From: Fibrisoma limi BUZ 3
GTDB taxonomy: Bacteria; Bacteroidota; Bacteroidia; Cytophagales; Spirosomataceae
Direction of reading: 5' to 3'
Assembly (NCBI RefSeq): GCF_000296815.2
Contig: NZ_CAIT01000005.1
Coordinates: 248,001 to 312,000, forward strand
DNA length: 64,000 nucleotides
Shown here: positions 8,865 through 17,555 of the stretch, in pieces
How the letters are laid out: the number at the start of each line of letters is the position of its first letter
Position numbering within the stretch: position 1 is the first letter of the stretch
Notes under the pieces: generated by a model
What the model was told of the DNA's origin: nothing
The model's input: the letters and a program-made list of their open reading frames with translations, nothing else
Database searches by the model: none
Program-made: the position numbers and the translations under genes

Positions 8865-10244
8865 TCAATCATTGATTAGCGCATATTGACCAACCGGTGC
8901 TTCACTGTGTTCCTTACGGGCCTGGGGCTGCACATCAATCGGTTGAAGGGCCTGCGTTCGGTTCAGAAAAATAAGGCCGTCGTAGCGTTCAGTCAGGCGT
9001 GTTGGAACGTAGTTACCCTGCTCCTGGTTCGGATGGTACACTACACCAATGGCCCGCTGGCCGCGGGTCTGCGCCAAGGTGGAGTCGGTGCGGAGCTGAT
9101 TCAGGAAAAGCAATTTGTTGCCTGGCGTGACGCGGTGCAACAGTTCATCCCAGCTACCCGTCGGCGATTGTGGGACGGGCATCCGGCGGAGTGGATTCCC
9201 CCAGCGGTCGGCCGCGATAACCTCACCCTGATACGTGCCAAACCCGACGATGTACACGCCCTCGCTACCGTGCGACTCGCGCACCAGTTGCCCCAGATTG
9301 ACCATGCCGTAAGGGGCCATGTCTGTGTATCGGGCATCGCCGACATGCGTATTATGCGCCCAGACAATAGCCTTTGCGTTCGGGCCGTGGAGTTTCATCA
9401 GCCGGTCGAGCGTAGTGGCCATGTGCCGGTCGCGGATGTTCCACGATTCGGCATCGTCGCGTACCATCTCGTAGTAGTATTGCTCGGCGTTCACGGCCGT
9501 GATAGCGTTCTGTAGTACGTTAAACGTGGCCGTATCTTTCTGGTTGCTGTACCGCGCCTGCACCCGTTGCCGCAATTGATCCAGGGCGTCGGCGCAGCGG
9601 ATGCCGCGTAACGTAGCCAGCGCATACGCCTGCTCGTCACCCCGGTAACCGTCGAAGCAGGCGAGGGCGTTGCGGGCCATCTGAGCCGTTTCGGGGTCGG
9701 TTGGTCGCAGGGTGGTGGCCAATACGTTGAGCGACTCCCAGAGACTATACACGTCGAGGCCGTAGAAACTGGCCTTTCGGTCGGGGTGCTGGTCGTTGTA
9801 CGTTCGCATCCACTCGGCCAGCCGGGCGATTTCGGCGTTGGCCCACATCCACGTTGGCCAGCGGTTAAATGCCTGCAATACTTCGGTGGCCCGGCCGGGT
9901 GACCCTAGACCCTGTACGTAGCTGTTCAGGACGTAGGCATCGGGCCAGTCTCCTTCGACGGCCACGAACGTAAAGCCTTTTTCCGCGATCAGCCGCCGGG
10001 TGATTGCCGCCCGCCAGGCATAAAACTCGGCTGTGCCGTGTGAGGCTTCACCGAGCAGAACGTAGCGCGAGTCGCCGATATCATTCAGCAGCGAGTCCAG
10101 ATCGCCTTCAAGTTCGAGCGGTACCGTTCCTTTTTGCAGGGTATTGATAAGCTGATCGTCACCGAGGCTTTCTATGGTTTCCTCGCGGCCTGGCGCCAGG
10201 CCGTCGGCCGCCCATGAAATGATATAAAAAGGATGCCTGTTCAT
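8865..10244 (-). CDS. Erythromycin esterase family protein
   Basis: Belongs to the EreA/EreB-type hydrolase fold. Members open macrolide lactones, but most chromosomal relatives have no proven substrate. The signature block YVLLGEASHGTAEFYAWR (near residue 62) contains the catalytic-region Glu and His. FVAVEGDWPDAY follows near 95, and the VWAHNTHVGDAR block near 295 supplies a second conserved His. About 459 residues, normal length. ATG 10244 or 10259 are both possible starts. Resistance to erythromycin should not be assumed from this sequence. Confidence 0.85.
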   Translation of the reverse strand: MNRHPFYIISWAADGLAPGREETIESLGDDQLINTLQKGTVPLELEGDLDSLLNDIGDSRYVLLGEASHGTAEFYAWRAAITRRLIAEKGFTFVAVEGDWPDAYVLNSYVQGLGSPGRATEVLQAFNRWPTWMWANAEIARLAEWMRTYNDQHPDRKASFYGLDVYSLWESLNVLATTLRPTDPETAQMARNALACFDGYRGDEQAYALATLRGIRCADALDQLRQRVQARYSNQKDTATFNVLQNAITAVNAEQYYYEMVRDDAESWNIRDRHMATTLDRLMKLHGPNAKAIVWAHNTHVGDARYTDMAPYGMVNLGQLVRESHGSEGVYIVGFGTYQGEVIAADRWGNPLRRMPVPQSPTGSWDELLHRVTPGNKLLFLNQLRTDSTLAQTRGQRAIGVVYHPNQEQGNYVPTRLTERYDGLIFLNRTQALQPIDVQPQARKEHSEAPVGQYALIND

Positions 10245-10385
10245 AATCCTCTCAGTCATTTACTTATTGGGAAAAGTGGCTGGCCGTCGATTAGGTTGGC
10301 AGGGCTTGCTGGAAATAAGCGAACGGTCCTGGCCCAGCGACGGCTGGATGTGTCGGCTCCCTCGTAAGTAAATGCCAGGTTTCGT

Positions 10386-10393
10386 TACCTTTG
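10386..10393 (+). promoter_or_regulatory. Candidate -7 element for the DUF1080 gene
   Basis: TACCTTTG fits TAnnTTTG and lies 32 bases before ATG 10425. No TTG is visible at the usual distance upstream. Confidence 0.4.
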
Positions 10394-10424
10394 GTCTTAT
10401 GGCGCTTGCCTAAACCTTTCAACC

Positions 10425-11345
10425 ATGATTTTGCTATTTCGAGTGCTTAGTACGTTTGTAGTAATAGTTGGCTTCGTCGGTGCTGCAATGGGCCAGAACA
10501 AAGCCACCACCCGCGATGCTGACCGGCGCGATTGGCTTCAATTGTTCAATGGCAAAGATCTGACCGGCTGGGACATCAAGATTACTGGTCAGCCCCTCAA
10601 CGATAATTATAAAAACACCTTCCGGGTCGAAGACGGAATCCTGCGTATTGTCTACGACCAGTATCAGAGTTTTGACGGCAAATACGGCCACCTGTATTAC
10701 AACAAGCCTTTTTCTCACTACATCATTCGGTTTACGTACCGCTTTGTGGGGAACCAAACTCCCGGTGGAGCCGCCTGGAACGTCCGGAACAGTGGCGTTA
10801 TGATTCACTCACAATCGGCTAAGAGCCTATCGATGAAGCAGGATTTTCCGGTATCGCTGGAGATTCAGTTGCTGGGTGGGCTGAGCAAAGGCGAACGGCA
10901 TACGGCCAACCTCTGCACCCCCGGTACGCAGGTGTACATGAACGGCAAACTGAACCCGGCGCACTGCATTGATTCGAGATCCAAAACCTACGACGGTGAT
11001 CAGTGGGTAACGGCCGAGGCCATCGTATTAGGCGATTCGGTTATTCACCATCTGGTCGAGGGCGACACCGTACTGACGTACCAGCGGCCGGAGGTCAGCA
11101 GCTACTTCGTCAGTAATGACTACAACTGGCAGGCTGCCGGTGTCGACAACGCAAACGAGTGGATCAGCCGGGCCAACAAACCACTGGTTGATGGCTACAT
11201 CGCCTTGCAGGCCGAGAGCCACCCGATTGATTTTCGCACCGTGGAGGTGCTGAATCTGAAAGGATGCATGGACCCTAAAGCGCTCAACTACAAATCGTAT
11301 TACGTAAAAGCCGATAACACCCAATGCCGGTATGGAACAAAATGA
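10425..11345 (+). CDS. Secreted DUF1080 (3-keto-disaccharide hydrolase-like) protein
   Basis: A signal peptide (about residues 1-23, ending AAMGQ) exports this 306-residue protein to the periplasm. It is followed by the DUF1080 pattern WLQLFNGKDLTGWDIK (about 37-52), FRVEDGILRI near 70, NSGVMIHSQS near 125 and HPIDFRTVEVLNLKGC near the C-terminus. The fold is a concanavalin-like beta sandwich. Some members hydrolyse 3-keto-glycosides. The C-terminal 25 residues (CMDPKALNYKSYYVKADN) resemble short repeats found in Bacteroidota secreted proteins. It overlaps the next gene by 14 bases. Confidence 0.85.
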   Translation: MILLFRVLSTFVVIVGFVGAAMGQNKATTRDADRRDWLQLFNGKDLTGWDIKITGQPLNDNYKNTFRVEDGILRIVYDQYQSFDGKYGHLYYNKPFSHYIIRFTYRFVGNQTPGGAAWNVRNSGVMIHSQSAKSLSMKQDFPVSLEIQLLGGLSKGERHTANLCTPGTQVYMNGKLNPAHCIDSRSKTYDGDQWVTAEAIVLGDSVIHHLVEGDTVLTYQRPEVSSYFVSNDYNWQAAGVDNANEWISRANKPLVDGYIALQAESHPIDFRTVEVLNLKGCMDPKALNYKSYYVKADNTQCRYGTK

Positions 11346-12546
11346 GTCGGTGGTTATTCAGCCGAAAACCGTAACCAGCCGTATTACATCCATCGATGTT
11401 GCGCGGGGCCTTGTCATGGTGATCATGGCGCTGGACCACGTTCGCGATCTACTCCACACGGCCGCGCTGACGCAAAACCCTGCCGACCTGGCAACGACCA
11501 CACCCGCCATTTTCATGACCCGGTGGATTACCCACCTATGCGCCCCGACGTTCGTGTTTTTGTCGGGTATGTCGGCCTATCTGTCGTTGCAGAAACAGCG
11601 TGCATCGGGTCCGCCGAGTTGGTCTGCCCGCAGCTTTCTGTTGAAGCGGGGCCTGGTGCTGATTCTGCTGGAACTGACCATCATCAATTTCGCTTTTTGG
11701 TTCGACCTACAGTTTCGGACCATTATGCTTCAGGTGATTTACGCCATCGGCGGTGGTTTCGTGCTGCTGGCGTTTCTGTCCCGGTGGCCCGCCCGCTGGC
11801 TGGGCATCCTAGGGTTGGTGATCATCTTCGGCCATGATCTGTTGCTGCTGGTACCCCCCTTCGACGATCAGACCGCCCGTTTCATCTGGTCGCTATTTTT
11901 CCGAACGGACCTGTTCAATTTCAGTCCACAGTTTGTGGTGTTGGTGGGCTATCCGCTCATTCCGTGGCTGGGTATCATGTTGGCGGGTTATGGTTGTGGG
12001 CAGTTGATGGAACGCCCGGCAGGTCGTCGACAGCAGGTATTGCTGCGGATTGGGCTGGGGGCAGTGGCGTTGTTTGTTGTGCTTCGGCTGCTCAACGTCT
12101 ACGGCGACGTGGCTCCCTGGTCTGCCCAGAAAGACGGTCTGTTTACGTTGCTGTCGTTTATCAACGTCAGCAAATACCCGCCTTCGCTACAATACACTTT
12201 GCTGCTGGTCGGGCTGGGGCTGCTTGTGATGGCATTGGCGGAGGGGGCCGATAACGCGATGACGCGCGTGCTGACCGTCTATGGCAAGGTGCCGATGTTT
12301 TACTACATCCTGCATTGGTACCTCGTTCACCTGTCGATGATTGCGATGTCGCTGTTCCAGGGATATTCGCTCGCCGATATTCCCGCCGGGCCGTTGAATT
12401 TCGGTCGGCCTGATGGGGCCGGTGTCTCCCTACCGGTAGTCTATCTGGTCTGGATTACGTTAGTGGCTGCGCTGTATCCGCTCTGCCGCTGGTATGGGCG
12501 CTACAAAGCCGCTCACCCGGAGAAGGTGTTGTTGCGGTACATTTGA
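11332..12546 (+). CDS. DUF1624/heparan N-acetyltransferase-like membrane protein
   Basis: A 404-residue inner-membrane protein with about ten hydrophobic segments. The N-terminal motif SIDVARGLVMVIMALDHVRD (about residues 20-39) and the CAPTFVFLSG block near 65 are typical of the DUF1624 / heparan-alpha-glucosaminide N-acetyltransferase-like group, which moves acyl groups across or within the membrane. The C-terminal VPMFYYILHWYLVHLS stretch is also conserved in that group. The 14-base overlap with the DUF1080 gene implies an operon and suggests a shared glycan-related task, which is an inference. Confidence 0.8.
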   Translation: MEQNESVVIQPKTVTSRITSIDVARGLVMVIMALDHVRDLLHTAALTQNPADLATTTPAIFMTRWITHLCAPTFVFLSGMSAYLSLQKQRASGPPSWSARSFLLKRGLVLILLELTIINFAFWFDLQFRTIMLQVIYAIGGGFVLLAFLSRWPARWLGILGLVIIFGHDLLLLVPPFDDQTARFIWSLFFRTDLFNFSPQFVVLVGYPLIPWLGIMLAGYGCGQLMERPAGRRQQVLLRIGLGAVALFVVLRLLNVYGDVAPWSAQKDGLFTLLSFINVSKYPPSLQYTLLLVGLGLLVMALAEGADNAMTRVLTVYGKVPMFYYILHWYLVHLSMIAMSLFQGYSLADIPAGPLNFGRPDGAGVSLPVVYLVWITLVAALYPLCRWYGRYKAAHPEKVLLRYI

Positions 12547-12549
12547 TGC

Positions 12550-12999
12550 CTACTCTTTGAAGCACACATACGTTTCAACAACCTGGTCGCCGTTGAGGTC
12601 CTGATATTTTAGCGTAAATGTTTTTTGGTCGAGAAATTCCAGCAATTTGGTTATCACCGGAGCTGGCGACGTACCTGAGTTCAGGCTGCTCTGAAAAATC
12701 GTTACGCTACCATTTTCACAGCGGTGTGATCCGCCCAATGGCCCTCCAGGGCAGGAGGTACTCGTAATAACCTGACCACCTAAGCGCCCGGTCTGGAACA
12801 GAAATCGGTTGTCTTTTTCGCAGGGGAGAATCGCTTCCTGGTTGTTTCGAAGCTTACTGACGAGCCGCCACGTAAGGCAGTTGCTGACGCGGGCGTAGTA
12901 ATCGTCGCAGGTGATCTGCTGAACCGGGCGATGGTCCTCGCAGGAGAGCAGCATCGTCCACAGCACAACGGTGCCGATAGTGGTGAAAAGTCGTTTCAT
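12550..12999 (-). CDS. Cysteine-containing lipoprotein of unknown function
   Basis: From ATG 12999 the product (149 residues) has a signal peptide, MKRLFTTIGTVVLWTMLLSC, ending in a lipobox cysteine at residue 20. The mature part carries several further cysteines (CDDY, NCLTW, LPCEKD, STSCPGG, HRCENG, YVCFKE), suggesting disulfide bonds in the periplasm or on the surface. I do not recognise the family. The longer frame up to 13044 would bury the signal peptide. It is convergent with the membrane acyltransferase-like gene, 3 bases apart. Confidence 0.75.
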   Translation of the reverse strand: MKRLFTTIGTVVLWTMLLSCEDHRPVQQITCDDYYARVSNCLTWRLVSKLRNNQEAILPCEKDNRFLFQTGRLGGQVITSTSCPGGPLGGSHRCENGSVTIFQSSLNSGTSPAPVITKLLEFLDQKTFTLKYQDLNGDQVVETYVCFKE

Positions 13000-13139
13000 G
13001 ATGTGGTTTTGGTGTCGTTTGACGTTGCTATCTAATTCGGGCACCCGATAAAATCTAATCAGCCGTATAGTAAATGTAAGTCATTGGTTATCTGTGCATA
13101 TGCAGAGCGCACTGAGGATGGCTGTCAATTTGATAAAGA

Positions 13140-13262
13140 ATGGAAAACAGCAATAAATTAAGCGCTGGGCAATGGATGGTAACCGGCGGGCTGGGGGGAG
13201 TATTGGCCGGTTTGGTATGGCGTACTCGGCGGCAGCTTCTACAACAAATCCAGGAACAGTAG
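13140..13262 (+). CDS. Small single-pass membrane protein (40 residues)
   Basis: ATG 13140 opens a 40-residue frame: a polar start, a glycine-rich hydrophobic stretch VTGGLGGVLAGLVW (residues 14-27), then a basic end RTRRQLLQQIQEQ. It is followed 47 bases later by a good terminator, which supports transcription. Function unknown, and coding status is moderately supported. Confidence 0.45.
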   Translation: MENSNKLSAGQWMVTGGLGGVLAGLVWRTRRQLLQQIQEQ

Positions 13263-13308
13263 GTTGACCTGCTGGTTATCGTAGCTGCTTCTGCTAGCTA
13301 TAGCAAAA

Positions 13309-13334
13309 ACGCCGGACGTATGGCCCGGCGTTTT
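13309..13334 (+). terminator. Rho-independent terminator
   Basis: ACGCCGG (13309-13315) pairs with CCGGCGT (13325-13331), with a T-run to 13334. It follows the 40-residue frame. Confidence 0.7.
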
Positions 13335-13426
13335 CAGGTTAGACTGTATGGACGGCGATCAAAAGCGAAAGCAGGTTTAAATTCAGTGTTCGCTGAGTGA
13401 TCAGCCTTCAGCTTCAGGCGGTCATC

Positions 13427-13747
13427 TTAATTAGCGACTTTATCCGCCGTTTTAGTGGTTGCTTTCGCTGTTGCTTTCATGGCTTTAGCGTCACTTTTCA
13501 GCTCTTTTTTTACTGCTTTTTTTTCTTTCTTGCGAGCCTCAGCCAGCTTTGTTTTGTCGTCGGACACGTACGGAACTTCAAGACCTTTCTTGTCTCTGGC
13601 ATCGGCCCGCTTTTCAGCCGCTTTAGCCAGTTTCTTTTCCGACTTCATTTCCTTTTTTGCTTCTTTAGCCTGTTGTACGGCCTGAGCGAGAACGGCGTTA
13701 GCAGACAAAAACAGAATACACGTAGCGGCAACAAGTACTTTTTTCAT
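13427..13747 (-). CDS. Secreted lysine/alanine-rich protein
   Basis: A clear signal peptide (MKKVLVAATCILFLSANAVLAQA) is followed by about 80 residues made almost entirely of Lys, Ala, Glu and Asp in heptad-like order (EAKKEMKSEKKLAKAAEKRA), with only one non-helical island (GLEVPYVSDD). A periplasmic helical or coiled-coil protein is expected. No family is recognised. The composition could arise by low-complexity drift, but the export signal and ATG argue for a real gene. Confidence 0.72.
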   Translation of the reverse strand: MKKVLVAATCILFLSANAVLAQAVQQAKEAKKEMKSEKKLAKAAEKRADARDKKGLEVPYVSDDKTKLAEARKKEKKAVKKELKSDAKAMKATAKATTKTADKVAN

Positions 13748-14243
13748 GGTCGTTGAGATGTTTTAGTATGAGCCTATCAGCTTGATAAGCATTCCTGATT
13801 GACACTAACGAGATGAAAGTTAAATTGTTCTAATAGCTTATTAATCAGATATTTATCTACTTAATTTATAGGGATAAAAAGTTAGTGCAAAGGTGTAATT
13901 CTATTTACTTGTCAATCAGGACATAATAGTAGTTGCAAGCTCTGCCGTTTTCAGCAAAAATGATTACATTCCTGTAAATCTTTTTTTTCAAACACCTGGA
14001 TCGCTAGCATAGCACCGGCGTTTTCCAGATGCTCTGAAAATAGCCGGGTAGTCGCGCGTTCAGTCAGTGGATTTGCCTGCAAACTCAGGTCGATCAGGGG
14101 CACCATCTGATTCTGACAGGAAGCCTAGACGTTAACCTGAAAAAGAGACGTATTGTAGTTAAAAGAAATAGATTATTGTATTTTAAAGCCAGCATTTTGT
14201 TGGGCCTTAACATCTATCCTACCACTTTTTCAACTGTCCACGT
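13748..14243. other. AT-rich intergenic region without a recognised gene
   Basis: About 500 bases between divergent genes. It is AT-rich, especially at 13790-13990, with T-runs and no long frame, no tRNA and no repeat I can support. It probably holds the promoters of both flanking genes. Confidence 0.6.
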
Positions 14244-15089
14244 ATGAGCAAAAAACTGGGTGTTTTCATTATTCACGGCATGGGCGATCCGGACCCAAAC
14301 TATGCCGATGGGCTTATCAGGCAACTAAGCAAACGATTAGGAACAGCAGACCAGGAAGTGGAATTTGAAGTGTGCTACTGGGCACCTATCCTGCAGGATC
14401 AGCAAAACGTGACCTGGCGGAGATTGCTGCAAAGCAACACCATGCAGGCGAAATCGTTCCGCAAGTGGATTGTGAGTGCCCTCGGTGATCCGGCCAGCTA
14501 TTTATCAGGTTATTTTAAGGCCAATAAACCTGTGTATGGAGAGATTCATGAGTGCGTACGAATTAGTTTGGAACGACTCGCTACCCGGCTGCGAGATGCG
14601 GATACAAAGCCGCTGATGATTCTGGCCCATTCGCTGGGCAGCGTTATCATCAGCAATTACATCTGGGATCAGCATTACAACAAAAAAGAGAAAAACGTAG
14701 GGTACGGTAAAACCCCATTCGAACGGACCGAAACGCTAACTTCCTTCATTACGTTTGGGTCGAACATTCCTCTCTTTCTACCGCCTGCGCCACCTATTAA
14801 ATGCATTCCGTTTCCGCACGAAAAGTTGCCCGAATACCTCAAACCCGAAGCCCGGTGGCAGAACGTTTTCGATCCGGACGATGTGTTGGGCTATCCGCTG
14901 CAACACATCTGGGACGATCCGCAGGGAACCACAATTGAGGACGTTACGATCAACGCGGGTATCTGGCCGGCTTCTGAAACGCCGTTTTCTCATACGGCCT
15001 ATATCCGTGACGATGATTTCCTCGACATTGTTGAGGAACGTATGAAAGCAATACTGGCCGTCACAGCGCCGGTAGTCAGTAGTCAGTAA
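14244..15089 (+). CDS. Alpha/beta-hydrolase-like protein
   Basis: A 281-residue cytoplasmic protein with an N-terminal strand VFIIHGMGDPDPNYADG (residues 7-23), where HGMG resembles the oxyanion-hole HG motif. The nucleophile elbow AHSLGS is near residue 130. A later SHTAYIRDDDFLDI stretch may supply the His and Asp. This fits a lipase- or esterase-like serine hydrolase of unknown substrate. There is no signal peptide. It ends in a shared bidirectional terminator with acs. Confidence 0.75.
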   Translation: MSKKLGVFIIHGMGDPDPNYADGLIRQLSKRLGTADQEVEFEVCYWAPILQDQQNVTWRRLLQSNTMQAKSFRKWIVSALGDPASYLSGYFKANKPVYGEIHECVRISLERLATRLRDADTKPLMILAHSLGSVIISNYIWDQHYNKKEKNVGYGKTPFERTETLTSFITFGSNIPLFLPPAPPIKCIPFPHEKLPEYLKPEARWQNVFDPDDVLGYPLQHIWDDPQGTTIEDVTINAGIWPASETPFSHTAYIRDDDFLDIVEERMKAILAVTAPVVSSQ

Positions 15090-15130
15090 ACAGCGAAAGC
15101 CGGAGATGCCACCTCCGGCTTTCGCTGTTT
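15088..15130. terminator. Bidirectional terminator between hydrolase gene and acs
   Basis: An 18-bp perfect inverted repeat (15088-15105 and 15113-15130) with AAA/TTT ends, 7-base loop, between the convergent hydrolase gene and acs. Confidence 0.85.
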
Positions 15131-15138
15131 GATCCGTC

Positions 15139-17049
15139 TTATGCCTTCGCTTCCACCAGCGCTCCGGCCTTGATTTCGTCCACGACGCCCGGGTCGAGCA
15201 GGGTAGTGGTGTCGCCCAGGTTGGCCGTATCGCCCTCGGCAATCTTGCGTAGAATCCGGCGCATGATCTTACCCGAGCGGGTCTTGGGCAGGCCACTCAC
15301 GAATTGAATTTTGTCTGGCTTGGCAATTGGCCCGATCACCCGGCTAACCGTCGCCAGTATGTCGCGCTTGGTCAGTTCGGCGTCGTGATCTTCGGGCATC
15401 TGCTCGGCAATCACGTAGGCGTAAATGCCCTGACCCTTAATGTCGTGCGGATAGCCCACTACGGCGCTCTCGACCACCCCAGTGTGCATATTGATGGCGT
15501 TTTCGACCTCGGCCGTGCCGATGCGGTGGCCCGATACGTTCAGTACGTCGTCGACGCGGCCGGTGATGCGGTAGTAGCCATCTTCGTCGCGCAGGCAACC
15601 ATCGCCCGTAAAGTAAAGGCCTTTGTAGGTGCTGAAATACGTCTGGCGGCAGCGCTCATGGTCGCCGTAGGTTGTGCGGATAATGGACGGCCACGGGAAT
15701 TTGATGCACAGGTTACCGCTTACGCCATTTCCCGCAATCTCCTTGCCGTTTTCGTCGACCAGCACCGGCTGGACGCCCGGCAGGGGCAGCGTGGCATAGG
15801 TCGGTTTTGTTTTCGTCACACCCGCGATCGGCGAAATCATGATGCCGCCCGTTTCGGTCTGCCACCACGTATCGACAATCGGGCAACGGTTCTTGCCGAT
15901 GTGGTCGTCGTACCAGTGCCAGGCTTCTTCGTTGATCGGCTCACCCACCGAACCGAGTACCTTCAGGCTGCTCAGGTCGTGGTTTTCGACCTTTTCCAGT
16001 CCAAAACCCATCAGCGAACGGATGGCCGTTGGGGCGGTGTATAGAATGTCAATTTTGTACTTATCCACGATGTCCCAGAAACGTCCGCAATCCGGCCAGG
16101 TCGGCACACCTTCAAACAGCAGCGTGGTGGCACCACAGGCCAGCGGTCCATACACGATGTAGGAGTGACCGGTAATCCAGCCGATGTCGGCCGTACAGAA
16201 ATGGATCTGGCCCGGTTCGTACTGAAACACGTTCTGGAAGGTGTAGGCCGTGTATACCATATACCCCCCGCAAGTGTGTACTACGCCCTTCGGTTTGCCG
16301 GTTGAGCCGGAGGTATACAGGATAAACAGCATATCCTCGGCGTCCATCTCCTCGGCCGGGCAGTCGGCAGTAACCAACTTCAGTTCCTGCTCCATCCAGA
16401 CGTCGCGGCCCTTGATCATCGACACCGGCGTGCGCGTACGGGTCAGTACGATCACCTTCTGAACGCTCGGGCAGGCGATGAGGGCATCATCAACGGTTTC
16501 TTTCAGGGCAATTTCTTTGTTGCCCCGGTAGGCACCATCGGCCGTAACAACCACCTTGCACTGCGCATCGTTGATACGGTCCGCAATGCTCTGGGCCGAA
16601 AACCCACCGAAAACTACCGAGTGAACCGCCCCGATGCGGGCGCAGGCCAGCACCGCAATCGCCAGTTCGGGCACCATCGGCATGTAAATGCAAACGCGGT
16701 CACCTTTTGTGACGCCGTTGCGTTTCAGTACGTTGGCCATGCGGCAGACCTGATCGTGCAGCATCCGGTACGTCAGCGTGACGCCCGCTTCATGCGGGTC
16801 GTTGGGTTCCCAGATAATGGCCGGCTGATCGCCCCGCTCGGCTAAGTGGCGGTCGAGGCAGTTTTCCGTAATGTTGAGTTTCCCTCCAATGAACCACTGT
16901 ACGCTGGGTTCGTCAAAATTCCATTGCAGGGTTTTCTTCCAGGGCTTGCGCCAGACAAATTCCTGAGCAATCTCGGCCCAAAACCCTTCCGGGTCTTCAA
17001 TGCTGTGTTGATAAGCGGCCTGGTATTGATCAAAGGTTCGGATTTGCAT
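15139..17049 (-). CDS. acs: Acetyl-CoA synthetase
   Basis: Activates acetate to acetyl-CoA through acetyl-AMP. The 636-residue protein has normal length and the adenylate-forming motifs: YTSGSTGKPKGVVHT (about residues 251-265), DTWWQTETGGIM (about 395), YFTGDGCLRDEDGYYRITGRVDDVLNVSGHR (about 485-515), and the acetylation-site motif PKTRSGKIMRR near 598, whose Lys is required for the first half reaction. It is followed on the same strand by nothing close. A transporter lies upstream on the same strand, consistent with carboxylate use. Confidence 0.96.
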   Translation of the reverse strand: MQIRTFDQYQAAYQHSIEDPEGFWAEIAQEFVWRKPWKKTLQWNFDEPSVQWFIGGKLNITENCLDRHLAERGDQPAIIWEPNDPHEAGVTLTYRMLHDQVCRMANVLKRNGVTKGDRVCIYMPMVPELAIAVLACARIGAVHSVVFGGFSAQSIADRINDAQCKVVVTADGAYRGNKEIALKETVDDALIACPSVQKVIVLTRTRTPVSMIKGRDVWMEQELKLVTADCPAEEMDAEDMLFILYTSGSTGKPKGVVHTCGGYMVYTAYTFQNVFQYEPGQIHFCTADIGWITGHSYIVYGPLACGATTLLFEGVPTWPDCGRFWDIVDKYKIDILYTAPTAIRSLMGFGLEKVENHDLSSLKVLGSVGEPINEEAWHWYDDHIGKNRCPIVDTWWQTETGGIMISPIAGVTKTKPTYATLPLPGVQPVLVDENGKEIAGNGVSGNLCIKFPWPSIIRTTYGDHERCRQTYFSTYKGLYFTGDGCLRDEDGYYRITGRVDDVLNVSGHRIGTAEVENAINMHTGVVESAVVGYPHDIKGQGIYAYVIAEQMPEDHDAELTKRDILATVSRVIGPIAKPDKIQFVSGLPKTRSGKIMRRILRKIAEGDTANLGDTTTLLDPGVVDEIKAGALVEAKA

Positions 17050-17240
17050 ACAATAAAACCTAAAGGGTTAAAGTCGTAAAATTAACGTTGATGCACGCAA
17101 CAGCAATTGAACAATGCTATCAGAATAGACATGTAGGCTATCGTACTTGCTGCCGGCGACCATCGGGTCTGCTGCCACAGAATGACCGGTAAGTCGTCGC
17201 AAACGTAACAACCGGCGGGCGAATCGGCAACAGGCGTCGG

Positions 17241-17462
17241 TTAGCCTTCATCGGTATACTCACCATCGAGGGCGTACTTCCCGAAGAGGATCAGCCCACC
17301 AACTACAATCGGGACCAGTACCAGCAGCACTACGTACCCGAATACACGATCTTCCAGTTTGTCGCTGCTGATCTTGGTCAGACTGTCGGTGATGCGGTCG
17401 TAACCAACGTATAAGCCCAGCAGAATCCAGACGACGCCGAGGTATTTTTTTAATGCATTCAT
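17241..17462 (-). CDS. Small two-helix membrane protein
   Basis: 73 residues with two hydrophobic segments (YLGVVWILLGLYVGYD, about residues 7-22, and VVLLVLVPIVVGGLILFGKYAL, about 44-65) separated by a charged loop. The pattern of a short hairpin membrane protein next to a transporter is common in Bacteroidota (DUF6814-like), but I cannot confirm the family. It lies directly downstream of the MFS gene on the same strand, with a repetitive spacer between, and may be an accessory subunit of it. Confidence 0.7.
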   Translation of the reverse strand: MNALKKYLGVVWILLGLYVGYDRITDSLTKISSDKLEDRVFGYVVLLVLVPIVVGGLILFGKYALDGEYTDEG

Positions 17463-17555
17463 GGGGAAGGGTGAATGAGCGAAAGAGTGAATGAGTGAAA
17501 GAGCGAATAAGTGAACGGGTGAAAGGAAAAAAGACTGTTTCTCTCAACTTTTCGT
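17463..17555. repeat. Degenerate GAATGAGTGAAAGAG repeats with a matching antisense copy
   Basis: GTGAATGAGCGAAAGAG, GTGAATGAGTGAAAGAGCG and GTGAACGGGTGAAAG follow one another, and TTCGTTCACTCATTCGCTC at the far end is the reverse complement of the same motif. This would fold back on itself. Confidence 0.8.

Noticed and set aside
15304..16044. Plus-strand 246-residue frame
   Set aside because: It is the antisense shadow of acs, which has full motif support.
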